From the NCBI RefSeq assembly GCF_001693515.2, contig NZ_CP042968.1, positions 1 through 64,000 of the forward strand: 64,000 nt of DNA, in the 5' to 3' direction. This document shows positions 51,402-60,347 of this stretch, in pieces. The notes beneath the pieces are model-generated. The model ran no database searches. It was not told the origin of the DNA and was given only the letters and a program-made list of their open reading frames with translations. How positions within the stretch are numbered: position 1 is the stretch's first letter; the number at the start of each line of letters is the position of its first letter. Made by a program: the position numbers and the translations under genes. Origin of the DNA: Bradyrhizobium paxllaeri (GTDB lineage Bacteria > Pseudomonadota > Alphaproteobacteria > Rhizobiales > Xanthobacteraceae).

Positions 51402-51429
51402 AAGGCCAGCGTCAAAAGGCCAGCGTCAA
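51402..51429. repeat. 14-base tandem duplication
   Basis: AAGGCCAGCGTCAA occurs twice in a row without spacer, 36 bases after the DUF1330 gene and at the left edge of the accessory cassette. Confidence 0.75.
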
Positions 51430-51676
51430 GGTGATCGGCGCTTCGCAAGCCGCTGATGTCGTGCTTCGCGGAGCCCATCACATCAAAAAGTATGTGCGAA
51501 TATTTCCGATCGTGGCTGGCTCACCGGTTTCTGTCAAAATAGCAAATAGCTGACGGTCAAGCCGATCAGCGAACGCGGCTCTGCCGCGCCAACGTCGTCT
51601 ACCTGACATTTCTTTTTGTCCCCAGATGGGGATTGTGACGCCGTCCCGTTTTCATCCAACTTGCCGCCGTCGAACT

Positions 51677-51713
51677 CACATCGATCGTGATGAGATCCAC
51701 ATCGATCGTGATG
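51677..51713 (+). promoter_or_regulatory. Paired 16-base direct repeats, likely operator of the RTX cassette
   Basis: CACATCGATCGTGATG is found at 51677-51692 and again at 51698-51713, exactly 21 bases apart, i.e. two turns of the helix. Each copy holds ATCGAT and CGATCG. They end 89 bases before the RTX start codon. Regularly phased copies upstream of a first gene are typical of activator sites; the LuxR-type protein encoded in the cassette is the natural candidate. Confidence 0.6.
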
Positions 51714-51802
51714 GAAAATAAACCAAACACAGAACCGCTAGGTGCATGACGGGCCGCAAGCCGTCCCGCATCGCGCACGCTCGGGCGCAAGGAGTAGATT
51801 GC

Positions 51803-53104
51803 ATGGCACTCATCAATGGAACGGCTGGCGACGACACACTACCCGGCACGGCAATGGACGACCAGATCAACGGGCTCGCGGGCGCCGACGTGATAACCGC
51901 GTTGGAAGGCGATGACGACGTAAGCGGTGGGGCCGGCGACGATACAATCGATGGAGGGGTCGGCAACGATACGCTGGACGGCAATGCCGGCGATGACACG
52001 ATCGACGGCGGTGACGGCGACGATGAGATCAATGGCGGCGCCGGAGCCGATACGCTGAACGGCAATGCCGGCGTCGACACGATCAATGGAAACGCCGGTA
52101 ACGACATTATCGATGGCGGAGCCGACGATGACGTTCTGTCTGGTGGCGCAGGCGACGATGACATCCAAGGTGGAGCTGGAAACGATGACATTAGCGGCAA
52201 TGCCGGTGCCGATATCCTCTCGGGCAATGCGGGTGACGATACGCTGAATGGCGGTGCGGGTAACGACGAGCTGAACGGCGGTGACGGCGTCGATACGCTC
52301 AGCGGCGGTCTCGGCGACGACGTCCTGAACGGCAACGCGGGAGCCGATACGCTCGGCGGCGGCCTGGGCGACGACGAGCTGAACGGGGGTGCCGATGACG
52401 ACGTGCTGAACGGAGGCGCCGGCAACGATACGCTGAACGGCAACGACGGTGACGACACCATGAATGGTGGCGCCGATGCGGATACCATGGAAGGCGGTGC
52501 CGGCGACGATACAATGTCTGGCAACGCCGGCGACGACGTCATGGCCGGTGGCGATGGTGACGACGTCATGAGCGGCGGTGCCGGAGACGACGATCTCAGC
52601 GGTGGCGCGGGCGACGATACGCTGGACGGCGATGCCGGAGACGACACGCTCGATGGCGGCGACGCCGATGATACGCTGAACGGTGGCGACGGTGCCGACA
52701 CGCTGGCGGGTGCTGCTGGTGAAGATACCTTGAATGGCGGTGCCGGTGACGACGAGCTGGACGGCGGCAACGGCGCCGATGTCCTCGATGGTGGCGCCGG
52801 CGACGATATGCTGACGGGCGGCGGCGGAACCGATACGCTCAACTTTGGCGATGGTACTGGAGCAAGCTTTGGCGACGACGAAGTCACCGATTTCAGCTTC
52901 ACCGACGGCGACCACATCAATGTCGACGCTGCAGCGGGGTTTGATCCGACCACGGTCGTGGTCGATGATGACGGCACCAATACGGTTATCGACTTCGGCT
53001 TCGGCACCATCACGCTCACTGGCGTGACGGGTGACGCAACCGCGTTCACGTCGATCGACGACATCAACGACGCTGCTGGCGATACGCTTATCGAAATCGT
53101 GTGA
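51803..53104 (+). CDS. Pure RTX beta-roll protein, putative type I secretion substrate
   Basis: 433-residue protein. Residues 5-346 are 38 consecutive nonapeptides in one register, of the RTX form xGGxGxDxL (for example NGGAGDDTL and SGNAGDDVM), each pair binding calcium in a beta-roll. An 87-residue cap with several Phe follows, ending in DTLIEIV, a plausible C-terminal type I secretion signal. There is no signal peptide and no catalytic domain. By my reading the chain has no Lys, Arg, Cys, Trp or Tyr and one His, so it is a strong polyanion. The ATG at 51803 follows AAGGAG at 8 bases; a start at 51746 is less likely. Transporter genes follow at once. Confidence 0.9.
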   Translation: MALINGTAGDDTLPGTAMDDQINGLAGADVITALEGDDDVSGGAGDDTIDGGVGNDTLDGNAGDDTIDGGDGDDEINGGAGADTLNGNAGVDTINGNAGNDIIDGGADDDVLSGGAGDDDIQGGAGNDDISGNAGADILSGNAGDDTLNGGAGNDELNGGDGVDTLSGGLGDDVLNGNAGADTLGGGLGDDELNGGADDDVLNGGAGNDTLNGNDGDDTMNGGADADTMEGGAGDDTMSGNAGDDVMAGGDGDDVMSGGAGDDDLSGGAGDDTLDGDAGDDTLDGGDADDTLNGGDGADTLAGAAGEDTLNGGAGDDELDGGNGADVLDGGAGDDMLTGGGGTDTLNFGDGTGASFGDDEVTDFSFTDGDHINVDAAAGFDPTTVVVDDDGTNTVIDFGFGTITLTGVTGDATAFTSIDDINDAAGDTLIEIV

Positions 53105-53113
53105 TGCAAGCTC

Positions 53114-53143
53114 GATCGGGGCGGCTGCCGGGCCGTCCCGATC
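53114..53143 (+). terminator. Strong hairpin between the RTX gene and its transporter genes
   Basis: GATCGGGGCGGC (53114-53125) pairs with GCCGTCCCGATC (53132-53143): 12 pairs with one G-T and a 6-base loop, 10 bases after the RTX stop. No T-run follows. It could be a partial terminator or a 3' stabiliser that lets the RTX message outnumber that of the transporter. Confidence 0.6.
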
Positions 53144-53185
53144 CAGCTCTCTGCAGTACCCAATTGGTGATAGTGCCGGCCGCTC

Positions 53186-54952
53186 ATGTCCTTGCGTAGT
53201 CGTAGTGAAATTCCAGCGTTGAGCCAACGCTCGCTGCTTGGATTGATTCCCGGACGATCCGCGCTGATGTGGATCGTCGCTTTCAGCATGTCGATAAACA
53301 TGCTGCTCCTGGTCGTGCCTTTTTACTCTATCGAGGTGTTCGATCGGGTGATCAGCAGCGGCAGCGTCGAAACTCTTGTCGGTCTCACCGTCATTGCCGC
53401 AATTGCCCTTGTTTTCTGCGCCGCGTTCGACACCCTGCGCAGCCGGCTGCTCAGCCGCTTTGCGGTCAGATTTGAGCGGCACCTCGCTCCCCTCGTGCTT
53501 GAGAGCATGATTGTTGACGCCACCAATCGCGGTGACGCCAGGGCGCAGGACATGGCAAAGCTGCGCGAGTTGAGGACGTTCCTTTCGAGCGCAACGATTG
53601 CGGCGCTGCTCGATGCCCCGTTCCTGCCGGGTTTCATTTTCATTCTCTTCTTCCTGCATCCTTGGTACGGCGTGATTGCGCTGGTCGGAACGGCAGTTCT
53701 GCTCGCGATGGGCGTCGTGAGCCGCTGGATCGCGCGTACCGAGATCGCGCAGGCGTCTCAGGCCGCACAAAAGACCCAGGCTACGCTTGACGGGGTTGTC
53801 CGGCATTCCGGCCTGGTTCGTGCGATGGGCTGGACCAGAGGTGCCGTCCGCGAATTCATGGACCTCAACGATCAGGCTCTGGCGCCCGTCGTGCGAGCCA
53901 GCGAACGCGTTTATGCGATCGGCGCCGCGGCGCGCATGGTAAGAACCATCTTGCAGGTTGCCGCAATCGGCGCAGGTGCGTGGCTCGTGCTCCAGAGCGA
54001 AGTGCTGGCCGGCAGCCTGATTGCCAGTTCGATCCTGATCGCCCGTACGCTGCAGCCCATGGAGGGCCTGATCTCGGCGCGGCGCGTACTCACATCCGCG
54101 CGCGAGGCCTGGACACAAGTTCAGGCCGCAGCAGCTCCAGTTGTCGTTCGAGAGAGACGTACGCTGCTTCCATCGCCGTCCGGCAGAGTTGAAGTCGAGC
54201 GGGTGACATATCGGACGGCTGCGACGCAGCGCCCCATCCTCGCAGGCATCAACTTTCAATGCCCTCCTTCCAGGCTGATCGTCGTGATCGGCCCGTCCGG
54301 CGCCGGAAAATCGACCTTGCTGCGCCTGATGGCAGGGCTTGAAAGACCGACTGGCGGGACGATCCGGCTGGACGATGCGGCGCTGCATACCTGGGACCCC
54401 AACCAGCTTGGTCAGTTCATCGGCTACCTTCCTCAGGACGTGGAGCTGCTGGGCGGCACAGTGGCCGAAGCGATCGCCGGGTTTGACGAACACGCACGTG
54501 ACGAGGACATCGTTGCCGCGGCCATGCTCGCGCAGGCGCATGAGATGATCCTGGCTCTCCCCGCGGGCTACCAGACCGAAATAGGGCGCGACGGCAGCAA
54601 GCTTTCCGGTGGTCAGCGTCAGCGTATCGGCCTTGCCCGCGCCTTCTTTGGCAATCGCAAGCTAATCCTGCTGGACGAGCCAAATGCCAACCTCGATCCG
54701 GAGGGCGAGCAAGCGCTGTGTACCGCCATCGAGCGTGCGAAAGCGCGCGGCGCGACGCTGGTCATTGTCACCCATCGGCCCGGACTGTTGACCATTGCAG
54801 ATGCAGCGCTCCTTTTGCGGGATGGCGTGCAACTCGGTTTCGGACCGCCTGCTGAAGTTCTCCGCCCTGCTGTCGCTTCCGTTTCGAAGCCGCAGGTGGT
54901 CCGGAACGGCACGGAACCTGCGCAACTGTCCACGGGGAGAACTGCTCGATGA
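53186..54952 (+). CDS. Type I secretion ABC transporter (PrtD type)
   Basis: 588-residue half transporter of the PrtD class, which exports RTX proteins. The transmembrane domain (about 20-290) has IVAFSMSINMLLLVVPFYSIEVFDRV (two parts: FSMSINMLLLVVP and YSIEVFDRVI), typical of PrtD, and no C39 peptidase domain precedes it, consistent with a C-terminal uncleaved signal. The ATPase domain has Walker A GPSGAGKST, the Q-loop in YLPQDVELLGG, the signature LSGGQRQRIGLAR, Walker B LILLDEPNANLD and the switch His in VTHRP. It overlaps the adaptor gene by four bases (ATGA). It starts 81 bases after the RTX gene. Confidence 0.94.
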   Translation: MSLRSRSEIPALSQRSLLGLIPGRSALMWIVAFSMSINMLLLVVPFYSIEVFDRVISSGSVETLVGLTVIAAIALVFCAAFDTLRSRLLSRFAVRFERHLAPLVLESMIVDATNRGDARAQDMAKLRELRTFLSSATIAALLDAPFLPGFIFILFFLHPWYGVIALVGTAVLLAMGVVSRWIARTEIAQASQAAQKTQATLDGVVRHSGLVRAMGWTRGAVREFMDLNDQALAPVVRASERVYAIGAAARMVRTILQVAAIGAGAWLVLQSEVLAGSLIASSILIARTLQPMEGLISARRVLTSAREAWTQVQAAAAPVVVRERRTLLPSPSGRVEVERVTYRTAATQRPILAGINFQCPPSRLIVVIGPSGAGKSTLLRLMAGLERPTGGTIRLDDAALHTWDPNQLGQFIGYLPQDVELLGGTVAEAIAGFDEHARDEDIVAAAMLAQAHEMILALPAGYQTEIGRDGSKLSGGQRQRIGLARAFFGNRKLILLDEPNANLDPEGEQALCTAIERAKARGATLVIVTHRPGLLTIADAALLLRDGVQLGFGPPAEVLRPAVASVSKPQVVRNGTEPAQLSTGRTAR

Positions 54953-56286
54953 CGGAAAGGGGTCAAGGTCGCGCAGTCGCCGTTTTCCGCAAGGAACGGC
55001 CACGATCCGATATGCGGCGGATCATCGGATGGGGATGTGTGCTGCTCGTTCTGCAGTTCTGCTGCTTCGGGGTCTGGGCGATGGCAGTGCCACTTCGCGG
55101 CGCGGTTGTGGCTCCAGGAGTCATAAAAGTTCATTCGAAGCGCAAGGCAGTCCAGCATCTTGAGGGAGGAATAGTAAAATCAATTTACGTCAGGGAAAAC
55201 GATCACGTCAGGGCCGGCCAACTCATCGCCCGGCTCGACACCACCCAGATTGAAGCAAGCCTCGGCTCGCTGGAGACGAAATATTTTTCGGTCCTGGCGA
55301 TGGAGGCGCGGCTGGCGGCGGAAGAGGCCCGCGCGCAATCGATCTCATTTCCCGACGAACTGAAGAAAAGCGCAAGCCGTGCATCCGCGCGCATCGCTAT
55401 GCAAACCCAGGAGGCCGAGTTTGCAGCGCGATTGGCCGCGATCGAGAATGAGCGCAAGATGATCGATCAGCAGATGCTGCAATTGACGGATTCCATCCGC
55501 GGCCTCGAAAGCAGCACCAAGGGTGTCGAGCAGCAGCTTGCGCTGTTACGGGAGGAGATCTCCGACACGAGCTATCTCCTGGCAAAAGGTCTTGCTCGAA
55601 AGCCACGCGTGTTGGCCCTGAAGCGAGCCGAAGCCGAAGCCAGCGGACAGGTTGCCCGCAACTCGGCATCGGTCGCGGAGATGCGAGGCAAGATGGCGGA
55701 GCTCGAGGACAGGCGCCGACAACTGGGCTTCAATCAGAATCAGGAAGTCGCGAAGCTTCGACATGCGGCGGGCGAGGAGATCGGGGACCTGCGGCATCGA
55801 ATTACTGCTTTGCGCGATCAATTGAGCAGGTCTGAAATGCATGCCCCCGAGAGTGGAAAGATCGTCGGCCTCAACAGCCGGGATCTTAGAGCCGTGCTTG
55901 CGCCCCGTGAAACGCTCCTCGAAATCGTGCCGACGGAGGACCGGCTGGTTATCGAGGCAGCATTGAAACCAATCGATCGGGAAGAGGTTTATGCTGGGCA
56001 GACCGCGCGCGTGCGCGTTCACGCATTGAATATCCGTCGTAGGCCCATGCTCGATGGGAAAGTTGTCGCCGTGGCGGCAGACGCGCTAACCGACGCCAAG
56101 AGTGGCGTGACGTCTTACATGGCAGAATTGGAACTTGATATCAATGCGCCGACCGCCGCGTATCTTCCTTCACTACTGCCCGGAATGCCCGTCGAGATAT
56201 TTATAGAGACGGGAGAAAGAACCTTTGCCGAATATTTGCTGCAGCCAATGGAATTGCGCATCAACCGCGCGTTTAAGGAGCATTAA
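54949..56286 (+). CDS. HlyD/PrtE-type membrane fusion protein
   Basis: 445-residue periplasmic adaptor of a type I secretion system. One N-terminal membrane segment (about 25-45, IIGWGCVLLVLQFCCFGVWAM) is followed by the beta-barrel/lipoyl part (VVAPGVIKVHSKRKAVQHLEGG, split here as VVAPGVIKVH and KAVQHLEGG), a long helical hairpin (about 100-290) rich in Ala/Glu/Arg, the second lipoyl half MHAPESGKIVGL, and the closing beta domain. The pattern fits PrtE or HlyD partners of PrtD-type ABC proteins. The TolC-like outer-membrane partner is not encoded in the window. Confidence 0.93.
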   Translation: MTERGQGRAVAVFRKERPRSDMRRIIGWGCVLLVLQFCCFGVWAMAVPLRGAVVAPGVIKVHSKRKAVQHLEGGIVKSIYVRENDHVRAGQLIARLDTTQIEASLGSLETKYFSVLAMEARLAAEEARAQSISFPDELKKSASRASARIAMQTQEAEFAARLAAIENERKMIDQQMLQLTDSIRGLESSTKGVEQQLALLREEISDTSYLLAKGLARKPRVLALKRAEAEASGQVARNSASVAEMRGKMAELEDRRRQLGFNQNQEVAKLRHAAGEEIGDLRHRITALRDQLSRSEMHAPESGKIVGLNSRDLRAVLAPRETLLEIVPTEDRLVIEAALKPIDREEVYAGQTARVRVHALNIRRRPMLDGKVVAVAADALTDAKSGVTSYMAELELDINAPTAAYLPSLLPGMPVEIFIETGERTFAEYLLQPMELRINRAFKEH

Positions 56287-56333
56287 GCCCGTTGGCGTGA
56301 ATACGAGTGCATCTTGTTTGCGGGAGGCGCCCC

Positions 56334-57545
56334 ATGCATGGGAATAGCAAAACAGTGCCTTCCAGGGCGGATGGATTTCGTTTCAATAACTCCGTGGGCG
56401 GCGAGCCTCATCAGAACGCCGATGACGCTCAACCAGGCGGACCTGCGGAGCGAGGTCCAAACCAGAGTGCGATGGAATATTTCGGCAAGGCTGTTGCAGA
56501 GCTCTTCGATTGCGCCAGTTGCTACGTCGCGGTCAAGTCTGACACGGGCGGCTCGGAGCTCAAAGAAGTCCGAATCGGACATGCCGAAGTCGATCCGTCA
56601 TGCACCATGACCGTCGCTCGAATTGCCCGCAAGGGCGCCGGTGCAGACTGCGCCTTTCTCGAACGTGTCAATGCGCGCACCACTTTTGTACGAAGATTGA
56701 TCGGTTCCGAGCCGGGAACGAGTGGTCATTCCGTCATAGGCAGGTTTGCCTCTCGCGACAGGTCAACCGTGGTGTTCGTCGCGGGATGGCGGCAGGCTGC
56801 GCTCGTTCGGGCCGAAATTCCTCCTCTCGCGCGCGCGGTGCGTACGGTTTGGGAGACGGCGCATTCCCTCGCGCAATGTTCGTCCGATCGACAGCCGGAT
56901 CCAGAAATCTGGCTGGAAAAACTGGCTTCGCCTGCCTTCATCGTGGACGAAGGCCTGCATCTCCACGAGGCCAATCGCTTTGGGCGAGCACTGTTGGAAA
57001 AGGGCGAGCTCCTAAAGGTGGATGGCGGCAGGCTCGTCGGGCCCAGCGGTCCGGTTACCGGGAGTTTGAGGGAAGCAATCCGGGAGGCATTGATTCCGAG
57101 GCCCGGCCAGGTTCGGCTGAATACGACCGTACCCCTCTCCACGGAGCGTCAGCAGTTTGCGTTCGCCAAGATCGGTCCCGCACCAACAGATCGCGACGTT
57201 GGGAAAGCGTTGGTTATCGTGCCGCAATTCGACGAAGCGCTGGGTGCGCACCGTATTGCGGCCGCCTTCGGCTTGAATTGGGCCGAAGAGAGGATCATCG
57301 CCCGGATTCTTCAGTTCCAATGCCCTCGCGATATCGGTACCGACCTCCGGTTAACCGAGGCGACCGTCAGAACCTACACCAAGCGCATCATGCTGAAGTT
57401 GGGTATCAATCGGCAGGCGGAGTTCTTTCTGCTCTATCATCTCACGCAATCCCCGTTTGGTGCCGGCAGGCGAGAGAAGGCCGTCGCCCCGGCGTCGTCG
57501 GATTGCCGGCTGCCCTGCGCGGCTGACAAGCGTCCACTGGATTGA
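56334..57545 (+). CDS. LuxR-type transcriptional regulator of the RTX cassette
   Basis: 403 residues. The C-terminus, from about residue 305, is a LuxR/FixJ HTH: LNWAEERIIARILQ, IGTDLRLTEATVRTYTKRIMLKLG and NRQAEFFLLYHL fit the four-helix pattern, with the recognition helix at TEATVRTYTKRI. The preceding 300 residues contain two regions (about 50-160 and 190-290) that could be PAS/GAF-like; I see no acyl-homoserine-lactone signature. I start at ATG 56334, with GGGAGG 6 bases ahead; a GTG at 56307 is possible. It begins about 47 bases after the adaptor and overlaps the peptidase gene by one base (TGATG). Confidence 0.82.
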   Translation: MHGNSKTVPSRADGFRFNNSVGGEPHQNADDAQPGGPAERGPNQSAMEYFGKAVAELFDCASCYVAVKSDTGGSELKEVRIGHAEVDPSCTMTVARIARKGAGADCAFLERVNARTTFVRRLIGSEPGTSGHSVIGRFASRDRSTVVFVAGWRQAALVRAEIPPLARAVRTVWETAHSLAQCSSDRQPDPEIWLEKLASPAFIVDEGLHLHEANRFGRALLEKGELLKVDGGRLVGPSGPVTGSLREAIREALIPRPGQVRLNTTVPLSTERQQFAFAKIGPAPTDRDVGKALVIVPQFDEALGAHRIAAAFGLNWAEERIIARILQFQCPRDIGTDLRLTEATVRTYTKRIMLKLGINRQAEFFLLYHLTQSPFGAGRREKAVAPASSDCRLPCAADKRPLD

Positions 57546-58573
57546 TGCTCCGGGCTCTTGCGATGGTCCAAGCCTTGATGTGCCGTGTATCTTCCTCTCG
57601 AGCCATCGCCATTGTGACGGCACTTGGCTTCTCTTCCAGCGCGATCGCCGAGAACATTCAATTGGGCCTGCCGATCGCCTGCGAATCCGGCCGGACTTGC
57701 TACATCCAGAATTACACCGATGTCGACCCGTCAGCGTCAGCGCGAGACTATAGATGCGGCACCCTGACGTATGACGGTCATAACGGGACGGACTTTCGCT
57801 TGCCGTCACTGGCATCGCAGAGGGCCGGCGTGGAAGTCCTCGCTTCCGCAAGCGGCCGCGTTCTTCGCACGCGAGAGGCCGCGCCAGATGGCGCCTTTGG
57901 CAAGTCTGCGCGCGAAGCTGTTCGCGACGTCGAATGTGGCAATGGCGTTGTGATCGAACACGCGGATCACTGGGAAACCCAATACTGCCACATGGCCAAC
58001 GGCAGCTTGCTGGTAAAGCCTGGTGAGTCAGTCAAGGCCGGGCAACCGCTTGGCCGGGTCGGTCTCTCGGGGCTGACTGAATATCCCCATCTGCATTTCA
58101 CGGTCAGGCATAAGGGAGCGACGGTAGATCCCTTCGCTTACGGTACCGTTTCCGGCTCTTGCGGGGGCGGCGAACTGCTGTGGCATCCCGCACTTCACGC
58201 GCAACTTGCGTATCAGGAACGAACCATCCTCAATGCAGGCTTCGCGAACGGTCCGGTGACGATGGAGCTTGTCGAGGATGGAAGCGCGGGCAAGGAATTG
58301 CCGTCGGCCAGCGCGCCGGCAATGGTCGCTTTTGTTCGTGTCATCGGCCTGAAGGCGGGCGATGCACAACGGCTCGTCATCGAGGATCCAACCGGACAGG
58401 CCATCGCTGAAAATCGAGCGGCGCTACTTGAGAGCAACAAGGCGCAGTACATGTTGTTTACCGGCAGGAAGCGTCCGGCTAACGGCTGGCACCGCGGCAC
58501 ATACAAGGCCAGCTATGTTGTGGAGCGCGACGGCCGGGTCGTTCTGAGGAAGGAGCTGGAATTCATCCTCTAG
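57545..58573 (+). CDS. Exported M23 (LytM) peptidase-like protein
   Basis: 342 residues. An N-terminal leader ending in SSSAIAEN looks like a Sec signal. A LytM/M23 zinc domain (about 70-195) has the first ligand pair in GHNGTDFR and the HxH end in YPHLHFTV, so the zinc site is complete (H...D...H-x-H). The adjacent Cys residues (ACESGRTC, RCGT, ECGN, YCHM) suggest disulphides. A separate beta-rich C-terminal domain of about 130 residues follows. M23 enzymes cut peptidoglycan cross-bridges; here it may open the wall or act on the exported polymer. It is the last gene of the cassette, overlapping the regulator. Confidence 0.88.
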   Translation: MLRALAMVQALMCRVSSSRAIAIVTALGFSSSAIAENIQLGLPIACESGRTCYIQNYTDVDPSASARDYRCGTLTYDGHNGTDFRLPSLASQRAGVEVLASASGRVLRTREAAPDGAFGKSAREAVRDVECGNGVVIEHADHWETQYCHMANGSLLVKPGESVKAGQPLGRVGLSGLTEYPHLHFTVRHKGATVDPFAYGTVSGSCGGGELLWHPALHAQLAYQERTILNAGFANGPVTMELVEDGSAGKELPSASAPAMVAFVRVIGLKAGDAQRLVIEDPTGQAIAENRAALLESNKAQYMLFTGRKRPANGWHRGTYKASYVVERDGRVVLRKELEFIL

Positions 58574-58781
58574 GGGCGCAGGGCTTTCGGGGCATCCGGT
58601 CGAGACAGCGGAGGTAGACCGACGCCGCTGATGGCGAGAATCGAGCGGGAAGGGCAGGATCGCTCCCTTGATTGCCCTGCCATAGCGGCCGGATTCGCTC
58701 GGCCCGCCGGGAGCCTCAAAAGCGCCAGATTGGTTGCCGGAACGGCCCGCGCCCGCTATAGGGCGTGCAGAGGTGAAAGCC

Positions 58782-59597
58782 ATGGCCGATATGCGACTGA
58801 TCGTAGCGGGGGCCGGCGGCCGGATGGGCCGCGCGCTGGTGCGCGTCATTTCGGAAACGCCGGGTGCGGTTCTGACCGGTGCGCTGGAAGCGCCGGGTTC
58901 GGAACTTCTGGGCAAGGATGCCGGTGTGCTCGCCGGACTGCCGGAAAACGGCGTCAAACTTTCGGCCGACCTGTGGGCGCTGTCGGCCAACGCCGACGCG
59001 ATCATTGATTTCACCATTCCTGGCGCCACCATCGCCAATGTCGCCATCGCCGCCCAACGAGGACTGGTCCACATCATCGGCACGACCGGCCTGTCCGTAT
59101 CAGACATGGCTGTCATCAAGAGCGTCACCTCGCGCGCCGTCGTCGTGCAATCAGGCAATATGAGCCTCGGCGTCAATCTGCTCGCCGCTCTGGTCAAGCG
59201 CGTCGCGCAGTCGCTGGATGAAAGTTTCGACATCGAGATCGTCGAAATGCACCACAAGGCCAAGATCGACGCGCCGTCGGGCACAGCCTTCCTGCTCGGC
59301 GAAGCCGCCGCCGCCGGCCGCGGCGTCGACCTGCATGCGCGCTCAGCGCGCGGCCGCGACGGCGAGACCGGCGCGCGACGGCCGGGCGATATCGGCTTTG
59401 CCTCGCTGCGCGGCGGCACCGTCACCGGCGATCACAGCGTGATCTTCGCGGGCGCCATGGAGCGGATCGAACTGACCCACCGCGCCGAGGATCGCACCAT
59501 GTTCGCGATGGGTGCCGTCAAGGCCGCACTATGGGCTCGGGGGAAGGCGCCCGGCTTCTACACGATGACCGACGTGCTCGGCCTGACCGACTTCTAA
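58782..59597 (+). CDS. dapB: 4-hydroxy-tetrahydrodipicolinate reductase
   Basis: Reductase of the diaminopimelate and lysine route, using NADH or NADPH. The 271-residue product has the Rossmann motif [14 protein letters not shown], the substrate block [16 protein letters not shown] with the catalytic His and Lys, and the closing [11 protein letters not shown]. The start at 58782 (MADMRLIV) has AGAGGTG 6 bases ahead; the longer frame upstream is not needed. It is the first core gene after the accessory cassette; gpmA follows at 22 bases. Confidence 0.97.
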   Translation: MADMRLIVAGAGGRMGRALVRVISETPGAVLTGALEAPGSELLGKDAGVLAGLPENGVKLSADLWALSANADAIIDFTIPGATIANVAIAAQRGLVHIIGTTGLSVSDMAVIKSVTSRAVVVQSGNMSLGVNLLAALVKRVAQSLDESFDIEIVEMHHKAKIDAPSGTAFLLGEAAAAGRGVDLHARSARGRDGETGARRPGDIGFASLRGGTVTGDHSVIFAGAMERIELTHRAEDRTMFAMGAVKAALWARGKAPGFYTMTDVLGLTDF

Positions 59598-59619
59598 CCA
59601 TCGAACAACGGAATTTGTA

Positions 59620-60243
59620 ATGAGCGATCGTCTTCTCGTGCTCGTGCGGCATGGCCAAAGCGACTGGAATTTGAAGAATCTGTTCACGGGGTGGAAGGAT
59701 CCTGACCTCACCGAGCAGGGCATTGCCGAAGCCAAGGAGGCCGGCCGCAAATTGAAGGCGCAGGGGCTGACGTTCGACGTTGCCTTCACCTCCGACCTGA
59801 CCCGCGCCCAGCATACGCTGAAGCTGATGCTCGCCGAGATCGGCCAGACCGGATTGCCGACGACGAAGAACCTCGCGCTGAACGAACGCGACTACGGCGA
59901 TCTATCCGGGCTCAACAAGGACGACGCCCGCAAGAAATGGGGCGAGGACCAGGTGCTGGTCTGGCGCCGTTCCTATGACGTGCCGCCGCCCGGCGGCGAA
60001 AGCCTGAAGGATACGCTGGCGCGCGCGCTGCCTTATTACGTGCAGGAGATTTTGCCCGGCGTGCTGCGCGGACAGCGCACGCTGGTCGCGGCGCACGGCA
60101 ATTCGCTGCGTGCGCTGATCATGGTGCTGGAGAAGCTGACGCCGGAGCAAATCCTGAAGCGCGAGCTCGCCACCGGCGTACCGGTGATCTACCGGTTGAA
60201 TGCGGATTCGACGGTCGCGACGAAGGTGGATCTCGCGGCGTAG
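59620..60243 (+). CDS. gpmA: 2,3-bisphosphoglycerate-dependent phosphoglycerate mutase
   Basis: Interconverts 2- and 3-phosphoglycerate through a phospho-His intermediate. The 207-residue protein has the [15 protein letters not shown] motif with the phospho-acceptor His (residue 11), [27 protein letters not shown] and the second His in [11 protein letters not shown]. This is the short alphaproteobacterial form, about 40 residues less than E. coli GpmA. Pairing with dapB is conserved in Rhizobiales. A family D repeat follows the stop codon. Confidence 0.95.
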   Translation: MSDRLLVLVRHGQSDWNLKNLFTGWKDPDLTEQGIAEAKEAGRKLKAQGLTFDVAFTSDLTRAQHTLKLMLAEIGQTGLPTTKNLALNERDYGDLSGLNKDDARKKWGEDQVLVWRRSYDVPPPGGESLKDTLARALPYYVQEILPGVLRGQRTLVAAHGNSLRALIMVLEKLTPEQILKRELATGVPVIYRLNADSTVATKVDLAA

Positions 60244-60253
60244 GCACGGACCC

Positions 60254-60343
60254 GTAGGGTGGGCAGAGCGAAGCGTGCCCACCACTCAGTCGTCATCGGG
60301 ATAAGATGGTGGGCACGTCGCTACGCTCCTTTGCCCACCCTAC
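60254..60343. repeat. Dispersed inverted repeat, family D, copy 2
   Basis: GTAGGGTGGGCAGAGCG and CTTTGCCCACCCTAC at the ends, with GTGCCCACCA and TGGTGGGCAC inside. It is the partner of 18311-18399 and lies between two convergent genes, where it may stop transcripts from both sides. Confidence 0.75.
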
Positions 60344-60347
60344 AACG

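Larger units (their letters stand above)
51367..51802. other. Regulatory region upstream of the RTX gene
   Basis: About 435 bases with no convincing gene. From left to right it holds a 14-base tandem repeat (51402-51429), a stretch of lower GC (51470-51560), and two 16-base direct repeats (51677-51713) followed by an A-rich run (GGAAAATAAACC). The RTX start codon at 51803 has AAGGAG 8 bases ahead. Its base composition is lower in GC than the pyrF region on its left. Confidence 0.7.

Noticed and set aside
51839..54541. Very long antisense open frames across the RTX and ABC genes (up to about 900 codons), and another at 51676-53301
   Set aside because: They mirror the regular GC-rich nonapeptide codons of the RTX gene, have low-complexity translations and no start signals. 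They are shadows of the true plus-strand genes.
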